From Salininema proteolyticum (GTDB taxonomy: Bacteria; Actinomycetota; Actinomycetes; Mycobacteriales; Micromonosporaceae): a DNA stretch of 64,000 bases. The notes beneath the pieces are model-generated. The model had not been told where the DNA came from. It did no database searches and saw only the letters and a list, made by a program, of their open reading frames with translations. The stretch lies in assembly GCF_042685645.1 (NCBI RefSeq), contig NZ_JBHUNX010000001.1, positions 4,154,001 through 4,218,000 of the forward strand, in the 5' to 3' direction. The first letter of the stretch is position 1. Each line of letters begins with the position of its first letter. The translations under genes were made by a program, and so were the position numbers. Below, in pieces: positions 1 through 9,037 of this stretch.

Positions 1-216
1 TCCAGACAGACTTTCAATCACAGGTTCGACGCTCTTCCGGCCTACGATCGGCCGGGTGCCGGAGGTCACTGCGCGCGCGGCGGAGAGGAGTCCGGAGGTC
101 TTCGCGGCCGCACCGCTGTGCCGCAGACGCCGCGGGCCAAGGCAACGAGACCTCGCCGGCGCCGGCCGAGGCGTCCCGCCGCGAGCCCTCGGGGCCGCCG
201 CGCCCTTCCCGAACGC

Positions 217-579
217 TCAGCCCCCGACCACGTGCGCGACGGAGAAGGCGAGCCAGGCCGCGGCCAGTCCGCCCGCCAGATTGGCGACGATGTTCCCCAC
301 CGCGTACCTCCACTTTCCGGACTCCGCGAGGTCCAGGGTCTCGTAGGACAGCGTCGAGTAGGTCGTCAGCGCCCCGCAGAAGCCCACGGCCACCAGGTTG
401 TACAAGCCGGGGTCTGTGATGAGCACGGCCGCCAGCACCGCCAGGAAAGTGCCGGACACGTTCACCGCGAACGTCCCCCACGGCAGGGTCCGGCCGAAGA
501 GCCGCCCCACCGCCTTGTCCGTCGCGAACCTCGCCGGGGCGCCGACGGCCGCGCCCAACGCGATGAACAGGGCCGTCAT
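217..579 (-). CDS. crcB: Fluoride-specific ion channel FluC/CrcB (second of pair)
   Basis: A 120-residue membrane protein that would export fluoride as half of a dual-topology channel. The family signatures are visible: GAAVGAPARF near the N-terminus, the polar-Asn segment NVSGTFLAVL, and GFCGALTTYSTLSYE, the third-helix break with the Thr/Ser track and pore Phe/Tyr. Its length matches the usual 110-130 residues. The upstream extension of this frame antisense to the neighbouring gene is ignored, because the ATG at 579 overlaps the stop of the other crcB gene in an ATGA, which indicates translational coupling. Two adjacent paralogues are the normal arrangement in actinobacteria, where the two chains form a heterodimer. 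Confidence 0.93.
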   Translation of the reverse strand: MTALFIALGAAVGAPARFATDKAVGRLFGRTLPWGTFAVNVSGTFLAVLAAVLITDPGLYNLVAVGFCGALTTYSTLSYETLDLAESGKWRYAVGNIVANLAGGLAAAWLAFSVAHVVGG

Positions 580-1019
580 TCCCGGACCCCGATGCCGAAG
601 CGGCGGTCGATCCTCCGCATCGCGTACATGCCCAGCGCCGCCGCCCCCAGCGCCCCGGCGATGGTCGTGAAGGCGTACGTCACCGCCAGCATCCGCTCGC
701 CGGCGCCGACCGCCCGGCCGATGTCGAGGATGTAGGCGGAGAAGGACGTGAACCCTCCCATGACCCCCACGCCCAGGAACGGGCGCAGATACCCGGTGCC
801 GGGCCTCAACTCGACCGCGAAGACCATGAGCATCCCGATCAGGAAGCCGCCGAGGACGTTGACCAGGAACGTCGCCACGTCGAAATGGTGCGGGTCCTTG
901 GGGAACAACAGGCTGACCCCGTAACGCGCGAGCGCGCCGACGACGCCGCCCAGACTCACCGCCAGAAGGGCGCGCTTGGGAGCCCCGCGCAGCGCCCGAC
1001 CCCATCCGATTCCGTTCAC
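576..1019 (-). CDS. crcB: Fluoride-specific ion channel FluC/CrcB (first of pair)
   Basis: A 147-residue four-helix membrane protein of the CrcB/Fluc family. Visible signatures are SLGGVVGALARYGVSLLF, the Asn-containing NVLGGFLIGMLMVF helix and GFTSFSAYILD after a GVGVMG break. The start is a GTG at 1019 with only a weak purine-rich site upstream, so a start a few codons further in is possible. It lies directly before the second crcB gene with a 4-bp overlap, so both halves of a heterodimeric fluoride channel are made from one message. I looked for a fluoride riboswitch just upstream and saw none that I could defend. Confidence 0.92.
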   Translation of the reverse strand: MNGIGWGRALRGAPKRALLAVSLGGVVGALARYGVSLLFPKDPHHFDVATFLVNVLGGFLIGMLMVFAVELRPGTGYLRPFLGVGVMGGFTSFSAYILDIGRAVGAGERMLAVTYAFTTIAGALGAAALGMYAMRRIDRRFGIGVRE

Positions 1020-1366
1020 AGGCCCACCCTATTCCCGCCTTGACCACCGCGAGTACTATCTCACAGGCCGTTGCCATCCACTCCTCCGACGAGTACCGTC
1101 GACCACGATGTCATACACCGTTACGCACAAGTGGCTGACGCGACGCCGTTATCTGGACTACGGCCGCGTCACTACCCGCTTGTGTCCGGCGGCTCTCTGA
1201 CGGCCCGGCTACTCTAGCCGCTTCTTCCGCCGTCCCTTGAACTTCCCGGGACTCCCCGGCACTTCTCCTTGCCCGTCGCCGGGCGGTGGCCCGCATGCCA
1301 CCCCGCTCTTCCGCGCTCCCCGGCGGTCGCGTTCGCGCGCACTCTGAACCTATAAAGGAACCGCAA

Positions 1367-2710
1367 GTGAAACGTCTCAAGTCGATTCCCTTCTCGGTCC
1401 AGCTCTTCGCCGGCCTCTTCCTCGGCGTCGCGCTGGGCTGGGTGGCCCGGAACTGGGCCGTGACGTGGTTGGGCGAAAGCCTCACCACCATCGGAAGCCT
1501 CTTCGTCCAACTACTCTTCCTCGTCGTCCCCGTCCTGGTCTTCACGGCCATCGTCGCGGCGGTCGGCAACCTGCGCAACCTCGCCAACGCCGGCCGGCTC
1601 GTCATGAAGACGCTCGGCTGGTTCATGATCACCTCCCTCGTCGCCGTCGCCGTCGCCATCGGCCTGGGACTCGCCATGAACCCGGGCAAGGGCGTCGACC
1701 TCTCCAGCCTCGGAGCGGCCGAAGCGCCCGAGAGCCAGGGTTCCTGGATCGACTTCATCACCGGCGTCCTGCCGACCAACGTGATGACGGCCTTCAGCGA
1801 GGTCAACGTACTCCAGATCGTCTTCCTGGCCATCGTCGTCGGCGCCGCCGCCGTCAAGGTCGGGGAGAAGGCCGAGGCCTTCCTCAAGTTCAACACCTCC
1901 CTGCTGGAGATCACCCAGAAGGCGCTGTGGTGGGTCATCCGCCTCGCCCCGATCGGCACCGCCGGCCTCATCGGCCGCGCCGTGTACTCCTACGGCTGGG
2001 ACCTGCTCGCCCCGCTGGCCAAGTTCAGCGCGGCGATCTACATCGGCTGCTTCATCGTCCTGCTGGTCATCTACCCGCTCGTCCTGCGCCTCTTCGGACG
2101 CGTCTCGCCGATCATGTGGCTCCGCAAGGCCTGGCCGGCCCTCCAGTTCGCGTTCGCCTCGCGCTCCTCGGTCGGCACCATGCCGCTGGCCCAGCGCACC
2201 GTCACCGACCGCATGGGCGTCGACCGCAACTACGCGGCCTTCGCCTCGCCGTTCGCCGCGACCACGAAGATGGACGGCTGCGCCGCGATCTACCCGGCCA
2301 TCGCCGCGATCTTCGTGGCCGAGGTCTTCGGGCTCAACCTGGGCGTCGGCGACTACCTGTTGATCGCCTTCGTGTCCGTGGTCGGATCGGCCGCCACGGC
2401 CGGCCTGACCGGCGCGATCGTCATGCTGACCCTGACGCTGTCCACCCTGGGGCTGCCCCTCGAGGGCGTCGGGCTCCTGCTGGCGATCGACCCGATCCTC
2501 GATATGATCCGCACCGCGACCAACGTCGCCGGCCAGATGGTCGTCCCGGTCGTCGTGGCCCGCTCGGAGAAGCTGCTGGACGACGAGGTCTTCAACGCCC
2601 CGCCGCAGCCGCTCGACGAGCCCACCGCGGTGGAGTCCGACGTCGAGGAGGAGTCCGCCGAGGATTCCGGACGTGAGAAAGACCTGGTCGGAGCCTCTTC
2701 AGGCTCATGA
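1367..2710 (+). CDS. Dicarboxylate/amino acid:cation symporter (DAACS, SDF family)
   Basis: A 447-residue secondary transporter that imports a C4-dicarboxylate or acidic amino acid with Na+ or H+. The sequence shows about eight hydrophobic segments, the serine-rich re-entrant hairpin (ASRSSVGTMPLAQ), the TTKMDGCAAIYP segment equivalent to the NMDGT ion-binding motif, and the second hairpin region around SAATAGLTGAIVML. The LDMIRTATNVAGQ segment holds the substrate-binding Asp and Asn positions. The C-terminus is an acidic cytoplasmic tail. I chose the GTG at 1367 because AAAGGAA lies seven bases before it, while upstream in-frame starts have no ribosome-binding site. The exact substrate cannot be read from sequence. 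Confidence 0.88.
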   Translation: MKRLKSIPFSVQLFAGLFLGVALGWVARNWAVTWLGESLTTIGSLFVQLLFLVVPVLVFTAIVAAVGNLRNLANAGRLVMKTLGWFMITSLVAVAVAIGLGLAMNPGKGVDLSSLGAAEAPESQGSWIDFITGVLPTNVMTAFSEVNVLQIVFLAIVVGAAAVKVGEKAEAFLKFNTSLLEITQKALWWVIRLAPIGTAGLIGRAVYSYGWDLLAPLAKFSAAIYIGCFIVLLVIYPLVLRLFGRVSPIMWLRKAWPALQFAFASRSSVGTMPLAQRTVTDRMGVDRNYAAFASPFAATTKMDGCAAIYPAIAAIFVAEVFGLNLGVGDYLLIAFVSVVGSAATAGLTGAIVMLTLTLSTLGLPLEGVGLLLAIDPILDMIRTATNVAGQMVVPVVVARSEKLLDDEVFNAPPQPLDEPTAVESDVEEESAEDSGREKDLVGASSGS

Positions 2711-3463
2711 CCGGCCCGGCGGCGGGTTCCTCCGTGGGATTCGCCGCCGAGCCGACGGCCGGATCCACGCCGCCGACTCGATCCGGCCGTTCCGGCCCGC
2801 CGCCCAGTGCGACGGGCCGGTTTTCGCTCTCCGGCGCCCGTACCGCGGCGACCGGGACCGTTCACGCCACGCGGATGCGATCTCCCTACTGCGGCGACCA
2901 GACCGTTCACGCCACGCGGATGCGATCTCCCTACCGCGGCGACCAGACCGTTCACGTCACGCGGGCTCGTTCTCCTTCTTTCTCACCGATCCCCGAGGTC
3001 TGCGCGGACTGTCCACCCCACGCGCGATCTCCATTCCAATCTCGTGCAACACCAACTCGTGAGATGCGTCCACGCTGCGCGCGCGATCCCCATGAGTTCC
3101 GCCGCGTCCTCAAGCCCGGCGGCGTCGCCCACGCCACGCGGATGCGATCTCCATACTGCGGTGTCCTGTGGAATGGACCGAACCCGCGCTTTCGCCCCGC
3201 ACCGGCCTCTTTCCGACCGCCGCGGCCCACCGTCGAACCTCCTGCCGCCCCTCCGACCGGTCGCACACTCCGCACGGGCGGACCGGGCCCCTACGGGCCG
3301 GACATGCGCGGCGGAGGAGGGTCACCGACCCGTCCCGTCGTACGAGAGCCGAGAGGGCACCGTTCCCGGCGGTTCTCCATCAGTCCGATGTCGTTAGCGA
3401 CAAGGTCGGCACAGCCCGGCCCGAGATCGGAACCCGGCCCGTCGTCTGACCCGAGCCGTCCGT
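2711..3463. other. Gap without convincing gene; repeat-bearing
   Basis: About 750 bases lie between the symporter and the next minus-strand gene. Open frames here have no homology I recognise, no ribosome-binding site and arginine/proline-rich translations typical of non-coding high-GC DNA. The gap holds the 45-bp tandem repeat described separately and a detached partial copy of it. Confidence 0.6.
2858..2985. repeat. 45-bp tandem repeat, 2.5-3 copies, with a detached copy at 3129-3165
   Basis: The unit begins at TTCACGCCACGCGGATGCGA and recurs at 2861, 2906 and 2951, a period of 45 bases. The third copy is diverged. A partial copy (CACGCCACGCGGATGCGATC, followed by a close relative of CTCCCTACTGCGG) recurs near 3129. 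The period is divisible by three, so an open frame survives through it, but the context is non-coding. Confidence 0.8.
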
Positions 3464-4288
3464 TCAGTACTGCCAGCCCGCGGTCCGCAGGATCACGGTC
3501 ACCAGCCCCGCTCCCAGCACCGCCGCGGCGCTGCCGGCCACGCCGGCCCGCCAACCCGACTTCGGCAGCCGCAGGAGAACCGCCAGCAAGAGCGACGAAG
3601 TGAGGGCCGACGCCACCCAGGCCCACGAGCGGCCCGTCGAATCGGCGAAGCGGGCCCAGAAGGAGCAGCCCGACGACGGGCACAGCGAGGACTCCACCGG
3701 AGCTATGAGCAGCCAGAGGAGATAGGCTCCGAAGCCCACCGCGTACCAGAGGAACGTGACCATCAAAGTCGGCCAGTAGGCCCTCTCCCCCGCTCGGTCG
3801 ACGTCCCCGGCGCGTTTGCTCTCCTCCTGGCGAACGGTCATGGACGTGCCCTTGGACGGCCGTCGCCTCGTCTCCGCGCCCGTAGCCGCAGGGGTCCCGG
3901 GGCTGCCCTCCGGGGAGGTCTTGGAACCGGATTCGCCGGCGCCTCCGGGCTCCGGGGCGTGGTAGAAGCCGAACTTGTCGACCGAACCCCCGCCGCCCGG
4001 TTCCCTGCCGCCACCGGTCGGTGAATGTTCTTCGGGTTCTCCGGTACGCGACGAGCCCAGCGTTCGGCGCCGAGGCGCGTCGTCCTGCCGGTGGTCCGCG
4101 GTCGGTCCGTCCGGCGCGTCCGCGAAGAGCCGCCCCAGCGTTTCGTCGCCCGCGAGCGGAGTGTCCTCCTGCTTCGCCGGCCGCGCGCCCGGACCCGACG
4201 CCCGGTCGCGGAACTGACCGGAGGGGCCGGACCCGTCCGGACCGCGCCCGGCGAACGGCCCGTCCCGTCGCGGACCCGATGCGCCCAT
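3464..4288 (-). CDS. Membrane protein with long disordered N-terminal region
   Basis: A 274-residue protein I do not recognise. Residues 1 to about 150 are rich in Gly, Pro, Ser and Arg and look disordered and cytoplasmic. The C-terminal third has three or four hydrophobic segments, including TLMVTFLWYAVGFGAYLLWL and SALTSSLLLAVLL, so it is probably an integral membrane protein. DUF2537-like or other small actinobacterial membrane families are possible, but I cannot assign one. The ATG at 4288 is preferred over the longer open frame because AGGGGAGA lies just upstream. Its promoter region is the DnaA-box-bearing gap that also precedes dnaB. Confidence 0.65.
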   Translation of the reverse strand: MGASGPRRDGPFAGRGPDGSGPSGQFRDRASGPGARPAKQEDTPLAGDETLGRLFADAPDGPTADHRQDDAPRRRTLGSSRTGEPEEHSPTGGGREPGGGGSVDKFGFYHAPEPGGAGESGSKTSPEGSPGTPAATGAETRRRPSKGTSMTVRQEESKRAGDVDRAGERAYWPTLMVTFLWYAVGFGAYLLWLLIAPVESSLCPSSGCSFWARFADSTGRSWAWVASALTSSLLLAVLLRLPKSGWRAGVAGSAAAVLGAGLVTVILRTAGWQY

Positions 4289-4360
4289 CAGCTCTCCCCT
4301 CCACACCGCCGCCGGAACCGGTGAATCGACACCCAGTGACCAAAAATCCAGACTAAAACT

Positions 4361-4478
4361 TTGTCCACAGCCTGTAGACAATGAAAACACTGATCACCGC
4401 GCGCCACAACACCGAGGTCCCCGCGCTCGTCCACAAGTTATCCACAGCTTCGGCCAGGTTATCCACAAGTTATCCACA
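4361..4478. promoter_or_regulatory. Cluster of DnaA-box-like sites
   Basis: TTGTCCACA occurs at 4361-4369, and TTATCCACA occurs exactly at 4438-4446, 4459-4467 and 4470-4478, all on the plus strand. TTATCCACA is the E. coli consensus DnaA box and TTGTCCACA is the form preferred in Streptomyces. Four such 9-mers within 120 bases is far above chance in GC-rich DNA. The cluster lies between a membrane-protein gene and dnaB. Confidence 0.7.
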
Positions 4479-5092
4479 GGCTGCCGGACCCCGGCACTTG
4501 CATGTCCCGACTTTGCCCTCTAGCGTCGAATACGCTGACGCTCCCCGGACCGTTCCGTCATTTCCCTGCCCCGGCCTCCACCGGCCAGGAATCCGCGGCT
4601 CATCGGGGAACGCCCGCCATGCTCACCGACCGGGGACTCCGGAGACCGGCCCCACAGCCGGGTCCGTCCTTCGACGATCGTTCGACCACAGCCGAGGAGC
4701 ACATCGCCGACGCAAGAACGCGGGCGGTGCGTTCACGGAACCCGCGCGGACCGGCTCCGGGAACGCGATCCGGTGCGACACGGGCTGTACCCGCCGCCTA
4801 GAACGCGATGGCGTCGGGATCGCCCCGGCACCGGCTCACCGGGTCCGCGCCTGCGTGGGCACACGAACACGACACCGGCCGCCCGGTCGAGCCATGATCG
4901 CCGGTTCACCCGGTCCGGTAGGATTGCGCCCGCCGTACGCGCAGCCCTTCCGAGGGAGGCGCGAGCGAGGGTACGAAACCCGCAATGGGAGCGCACCGAC
5001 GCGGACCCGAGGACGGCGATCGTGGAGGAGGCCCCGTGCTCACCGCGTTGCCCCACGGCCAAAGCCGAGGTCAAGGCCAAAGCTAAAGCCAC

Positions 5093-5167
5093 GGCCACCG
5101 GCCACCGGCCACCGGCCACCGGCCACCGGCCACCGGCCACCGGCCACCGGCCACCGGCCACCGGCCA
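5093..5167. repeat. 7-bp tandem array (CCGGCCA), about 10.7 copies
   Basis: Perfect head-to-tail copies of CCGGCCA (equivalently GGCCACC) run for 75 bases. The flank at 5060-5092 contains looser AAAGCC/AAGGCC repeats. The array lies about 500 bases before the dnaB start in non-coding sequence. Confidence 0.9.
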
Positions 5168-5656
5168 CGAAGACGGTGATCGCGGAGCGGGCCTCGTGCC
5201 AACCGTGGCAGCACGCGGCCAAGGTCCTGAGGACCGTGGCCACGGACCAGGCCCTGCGCTCAGCGTGTCAACGCACGGACAGGAGCCCGGGCATGGTGAA
5301 CGCGAAGCAGGTCGACCGACCTCCACCGATCGCACAGCGATCGCGGAGTCAAGACCGTGATCTGCGGCGCGGTGGCCGTGGAGACCGCGAACGCGGTGTC
5401 GACCGGCCACCGGAGCCAAGACGCCGCGCCCAGGCGGGCTTCGCGCCCTGTCCTCACGGTCGCGGTCCCGACGGGCCGGCGGGCCGGCGGGACGTGGGCG
5501 ACAGGTCGCACGGATCACCGATCCGAGCGAACACGAACGGCACCCGGCTCCGGCCGAGTGATCGGTTGTGCAATACGTCGAACGGCGCTCGCCGAACGCC
5601 GACGCACAGCTACATTGAATGACGTTGACCGACACCCAGGGCATGAGGAGATACCG

Positions 5657-7090
5657 TTGACCGATCTCACCACCGGTAACCTCCACTCGCAGTTCGAGCC
5701 GCCTCCGGAGGAGGACCCCTACGGCCCTCCGCCGTCTTCCCCTTCCGGCAACCGCTCCGGGTACGAGTTCGAGCGCACGCCTCCCCAGGACATCGCCGCG
5801 GAGCAGTCCGTGCTCGGCGGAATGCTCCTGTCGAAGGACGCGATCGCCGACGTCATCGAGGTCCTCAAGACCACCGACTTCTACAAGCCGAGCCACGCGC
5901 TCATCTATGACGCGATCATCGACAAGTACGCCAACGGCGAGCCCGCCGACGCGATCACCATCGCCGCGGCGCTGGCCGACTCGGGCGACCTGAACAAGAT
6001 CGGCGGAGGACCGTACCTCCACGACCTGCTCGACATGGTCCCGACCGCGGCCAACGCCGGCTACTACGCGCGCATCGTCCATGAGAAGGCGGTCCTGCGC
6101 CGCCTGATCGAGGCCGGCACCAAGATCGTCCAGTACGGCTACGGCGGCGGCAAGGGCGGCCGCGACGTCGACGACCTGGTCGACCTGTCGCAGCAGACCG
6201 TCTACGAGGTCACCGACCGCCGCAAGAGCGAAGACTTCTCGATACTCTCGGACCTCCTTCAACCGACCCTCGACGAGATCGAGTCGATCGGAGACAACCA
6301 GGGCCTCATCACCGGCGTGCCGACCGGTTTCCAGGATCTCGACAAGCTCCTCTCCGGCCTGCAGTCCGGCCAGCTGATCATCGTCGCCGGACGCCCCGGC
6401 CTCGGCAAGTCGACCGTGGCCATGGACTTCCTCCGCCATGCCTCGCTGCACCACCGCATGTCAGCGGCGCTGTTCAGCCTCGAAATGAGCAAGTTCGAGA
6501 TCGTCATGCGCCTGCTCTCCGCGGAGACCCGTGTGCCGATGCACGTCCTGCGCGCCGGCGACCTCTCCGACGACGACTGGACCCGCCTGGTCCGCCGCAT
6601 GGGCGAGATCAGCGAATCGCCGCTGTTCCTCGACGACACGGCCTCAATGACCATGATGGAGATCCGGGCCAAGGCCCGGCGCCTCAAGCAGAAGCACGAT
6701 CTGAAGATGATCGTGGTCGACTACCTCCAGCTCATGACCTCTCCGAACAAGGTCGAGTCCCGTCAGCAGGAGGTCTCCGAGATCTCCCGTGGGCTCAAGC
6801 TGCTCGCCAAGGAAGTGGAGTGCCCCGTCATCGCGGTCGCCCAGCTGAACCGTGGTCCCGAGCAGCGCACCGACAAGCGCCCACAACTGTCCGACCTGCG
6901 TGAGTCCGGTTCTTTGGAGCAGGACGCGGACGTCGTCCTCCTTCTCCACCGCGACGACTACTACGACAAGGAGTCACCGCGAGCGGGAGAGGCCGACTTC
7001 ATCGTCGCCAAGCACCGTAACGGTGCGACCGACACCGTCACCGTCGCCTCGCAGTTGCACCTCTCGCGCTTCGTCGACTTGGCCATCTAG
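5657..7090 (+). CDS. dnaB: Replicative DNA helicase DnaB
   Basis: A 477-residue hexameric helicase that unwinds DNA ahead of the replisome. The N-terminal domain carries the family signature PPQDIAAEQSVLGGMLLSKDA. The RecA-like domain has Walker A AGRPGLGKST near residue 244, LFSLEMSK, a Walker B in MIVVDYLQLM, and the DnaB-specific QLNRGPEQRTDKRPQLSDLR and SGSLEQDADVVLLLHR. The length is that of an intein-free DnaB, although many actinobacterial copies carry inteins. The start is a TTG at 5657 with GAGGAG six bases upstream. The longer open frame is non-coding. The usual upstream rplI is absent here. Confidence 0.97.
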   Translation: MTDLTTGNLHSQFEPPPEEDPYGPPPSSPSGNRSGYEFERTPPQDIAAEQSVLGGMLLSKDAIADVIEVLKTTDFYKPSHALIYDAIIDKYANGEPADAITIAAALADSGDLNKIGGGPYLHDLLDMVPTAANAGYYARIVHEKAVLRRLIEAGTKIVQYGYGGGKGGRDVDDLVDLSQQTVYEVTDRRKSEDFSILSDLLQPTLDEIESIGDNQGLITGVPTGFQDLDKLLSGLQSGQLIIVAGRPGLGKSTVAMDFLRHASLHHRMSAALFSLEMSKFEIVMRLLSAETRVPMHVLRAGDLSDDDWTRLVRRMGEISESPLFLDDTASMTMMEIRAKARRLKQKHDLKMIVVDYLQLMTSPNKVESRQQEVSEISRGLKLLAKEVECPVIAVAQLNRGPEQRTDKRPQLSDLRESGSLEQDADVVLLLHRDDYYDKESPRAGEADFIVAKHRNGATDTVTVASQLHLSRFVDLAI

Positions 7091-7431
7091 GGCTCGCTGC
7101 CGGTGGGTCCCCGACATCGGCGGGAACGTCTCGTCTCAGTTTTCAGCCTCCTTTCGGCTATGAAGGTCCCTTCATCCATGAATCAGTCGTGAGGGTCCGC
7201 AGAACATGACAGGTGTCCGGCGGACACGGTCCGGCTAGGCCGATGGGATTTCCCGCCGAGGCCGCGACGGCACCGATTTCGGCCGTCGTGAGACGGTCAG
7301 CGGAGATCCTGATCCGGAACCCGGCCGACCTCGAGTGAAGCAATCCCGCGGCGTGGAAACGGCTCGGAGAACTCCGCGGCGTTGGCACCGTAGCGGGAAT
7401 CCGCAGTCGTGGTCGGGAAGGCTCAACGGAG
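7091..7431. other. Gap between convergent genes, nothing recognised
   Basis: These 341 bases lie between the ends of dnaB and the minus-strand DUF4192 gene. Short open frames here are not credible. I see no clear hairpin with a T-tract. Confidence 0.5.
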
Positions 7432-8592
7432 TCAATCGGCGGCCGGAGGAGGCCGTTCCGGGCTTCCACCGCTTTTCACGATCAGCCGTTCCGGTGGAAT
7501 GCCACGATAGAGCAGGTGCCAGAGAAGCTCTGCCAAGATGCAGTGCGGGTCGGCGACGGATGCGAACTTGAGGGCCTCGGCGGCCAGCACGCCGTTTCCC
7601 GAACGATAGGCCGCGAAGCCGGCCACAGCGGCCACATTGCCCCTCAGACTGCCGGTGAGGTGCCGAGCCGTCCAGATCCAGAGGTCGACGTCGTTGTCGG
7701 AAGACGTCTCGAACGATTCCAGGAGCCAGTCGCGGACCGTGCGATCGGCCAGCCCCAGGGCGATCTCGGCGATGTCGGCGGGCGCGGGCAACTGCCGCTC
7801 CGTGCGCCACTGGCTCCGCCAATAGTCCAGGTTCAGGTACTCGCGAGCGCGGACCCGGGCGTCGTCGGCGTCCTCTTCGGCCTGGTCGCGCCGGGTGCGG
7901 GACACCTCGTTGTCCACCTCCCGCAACACGTCGGGCTCGGGCGGCTCGAACAGGTCCGCGATGTCGTCGCGGCTCTGGAACACGTTCCCTCCGAGCGCGA
8001 TCATCGAGCAGACGGCCTTTCCCGCCTGGGGAATCCGTTGCCGCCTGCCCTCGCCGAAGGGCGCGGCCGGATAGAGGTGCCCACGGCTCACCCTGCCGAC
8101 GACCCGCGCCGGAATGGGCATGGCGTTGGCCTCGAGGCCGCTGCGCAGCGCTTCGAGCGGGCCGGCGAGCTCGGGGCCTCCATAGGCGAACAACGCGACG
8201 GCGTCACAGCCGTTGTGGCGGATGATGGAGGCGTAGTGTTCGACGTCGGCCGGTCCCGGTCCTGTTCCCGCCGGCAGGCGCATGACGAATCGCGCCTGAG
8301 CGGACGACGGCGGAGCCGGAGGCGGCGGTTCTGGGAGAGCCGGCTCTTGAGGCGGCGGATCCGGTCGCGCCGGGTCCGGCGGCGAGGCGGTGTCGCCGGC
8401 GGTCCGAGGGTCGGCGGGCGCGGTTTCCCGGGCCGCTGCCGGGCGGCGCGACGCGGCGGCGTCCCGGAGGCCCACCACGGCGAGTGCGGGCGGCTCGGGT
8501 TCGTAGGAGAGGAGGTAGGGCACGAGCCCGGCGAGTTCGGCGGCGGACGAGACGCGGACGGTGGTGTCTTCGAGTTCTGTCGTCATGGCCAT
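7432..8592 (-). CDS. DUF4192 family protein
   Basis: A 386-residue actinobacterial protein of unknown function. The N-terminus (VRVSSAAELAGLVPYLLSYE, followed by ALAVVGLRD) and the later YASIIRHNGCDAVALFAYGG and ARVVGRVSRGHLYP segments are typical of DUF4192, as is the C-terminal region of short helical hairpins (VAGFAAYRSGNGVLAAEALK, LLWHLLYRG). A proline-rich insert of about 60 residues separates the first strand block from the rest. The ATG at 8592 is chosen because GGAGG lies ten bases upstream; a second ATG two codons later is less well spaced. It is transcribed divergently from dnaE. Confidence 0.85.
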   Translation of the reverse strand: MAMTTELEDTTVRVSSAAELAGLVPYLLSYEPEPPALAVVGLRDAAASRRPAAARETAPADPRTAGDTASPPDPARPDPPPQEPALPEPPPPAPPSSAQARFVMRLPAGTGPGPADVEHYASIIRHNGCDAVALFAYGGPELAGPLEALRSGLEANAMPIPARVVGRVSRGHLYPAAPFGEGRRQRIPQAGKAVCSMIALGGNVFQSRDDIADLFEPPEPDVLREVDNEVSRTRRDQAEEDADDARVRAREYLNLDYWRSQWRTERQLPAPADIAEIALGLADRTVRDWLLESFETSSDNDVDLWIWTARHLTGSLRGNVAAVAGFAAYRSGNGVLAAEALKFASVADPHCILAELLWHLLYRGIPPERLIVKSGGSPERPPPAAD

Positions 8593-9037
8593 CAGTGTCG
8601 AGCCTCCGCGAGCGTGGGTCCAGAAGTAGGTTCCTCCTGTGGATAACCTGTGGACAACTTTTGATTCTAGGCCCGTTCGGGTGATATCAGTGCTGTTCAC
8701 CGTATTCGACCGGCGACATTAGACGGTGGGGGAACCGCCGGTCGCGCGGGCGTCGGCGACGGAACCTCGCGTTCTCGGAGGGCACCGGGCACCGCCCCGG
8801 CCCCTCGGACCACGGTCACTCCCCTCGGACGGGCCCTTGGTGCCCCGAGGCCGCGGGCTTAGACTGGATTGATCGGTCCCGGAAGCTCCCGCTTCGGGCG
8901 CACTCACTGCCAGGTGAGCCATGAACAGGCATTTTACCTATTCTCGACGGTAGAGAACGCGGCACGCCCGAGCGCCGGAAGAGGCCGGTCCGATACGAGC
9001 AATCCGAACTCCTGGCCAGGTTGAGGAACCGACGTAT
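8593..9037. other. Divergent intergenic region with two DnaA-box-like sites
   Basis: This holds the promoters of the DUF4192 gene and dnaE. TGTGGATAA (8638-8646) and TGTGGACAA (8649-8657) are minus-strand DnaA-box-like 9-mers separated by two bases. Nothing else is recognised. Confidence 0.55.

Larger units (their letters stand above)
4289..5656. other. Long intergenic region upstream of dnaB
   Basis: This 1.37 kb stretch separates two divergent genes. It holds a cluster of DnaA-box-like 9-mers (4361-4478), a 7-bp tandem array (5093-5167) and otherwise low-complexity GC-rich sequence. A 413-residue open frame spans most of it, but its translation is Arg/Pro/Gly-rich and carries the tandem repeat, and I see no ribosome-binding site or homology. 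I treat the stretch as non-coding. Confidence 0.6.

Noticed and set aside
1020..1110. Fluoride riboswitch upstream of the crcB pair
   Set aside because: I could not find the conserved core pairing in the 90 bases before the GTG start.
2707..3603. 298-residue plus-strand frame after the symporter
   Set aside because: It consists of repeats and Arg/Pro/Ser-rich sequence and overlaps the membrane-protein gene on the other strand.
4361..4478. Calling this the chromosomal origin
   Set aside because: dnaA and dnaN are not present and only four boxes are seen. Actinobacterial origins normally have many more between those two genes.
4381..5622. 413-residue plus-strand frame in the dnaB upstream gap
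   Set aside because: No ribosome-binding site, no homology, Arg/Pro-rich, and it reads straight through the 7-bp array.
4733..6454. 573-residue minus-strand frame overlapping dnaB
   Set aside because: It is antisense to dnaB for its first half and runs through the tandem array in the rest. No features of a protein are seen.
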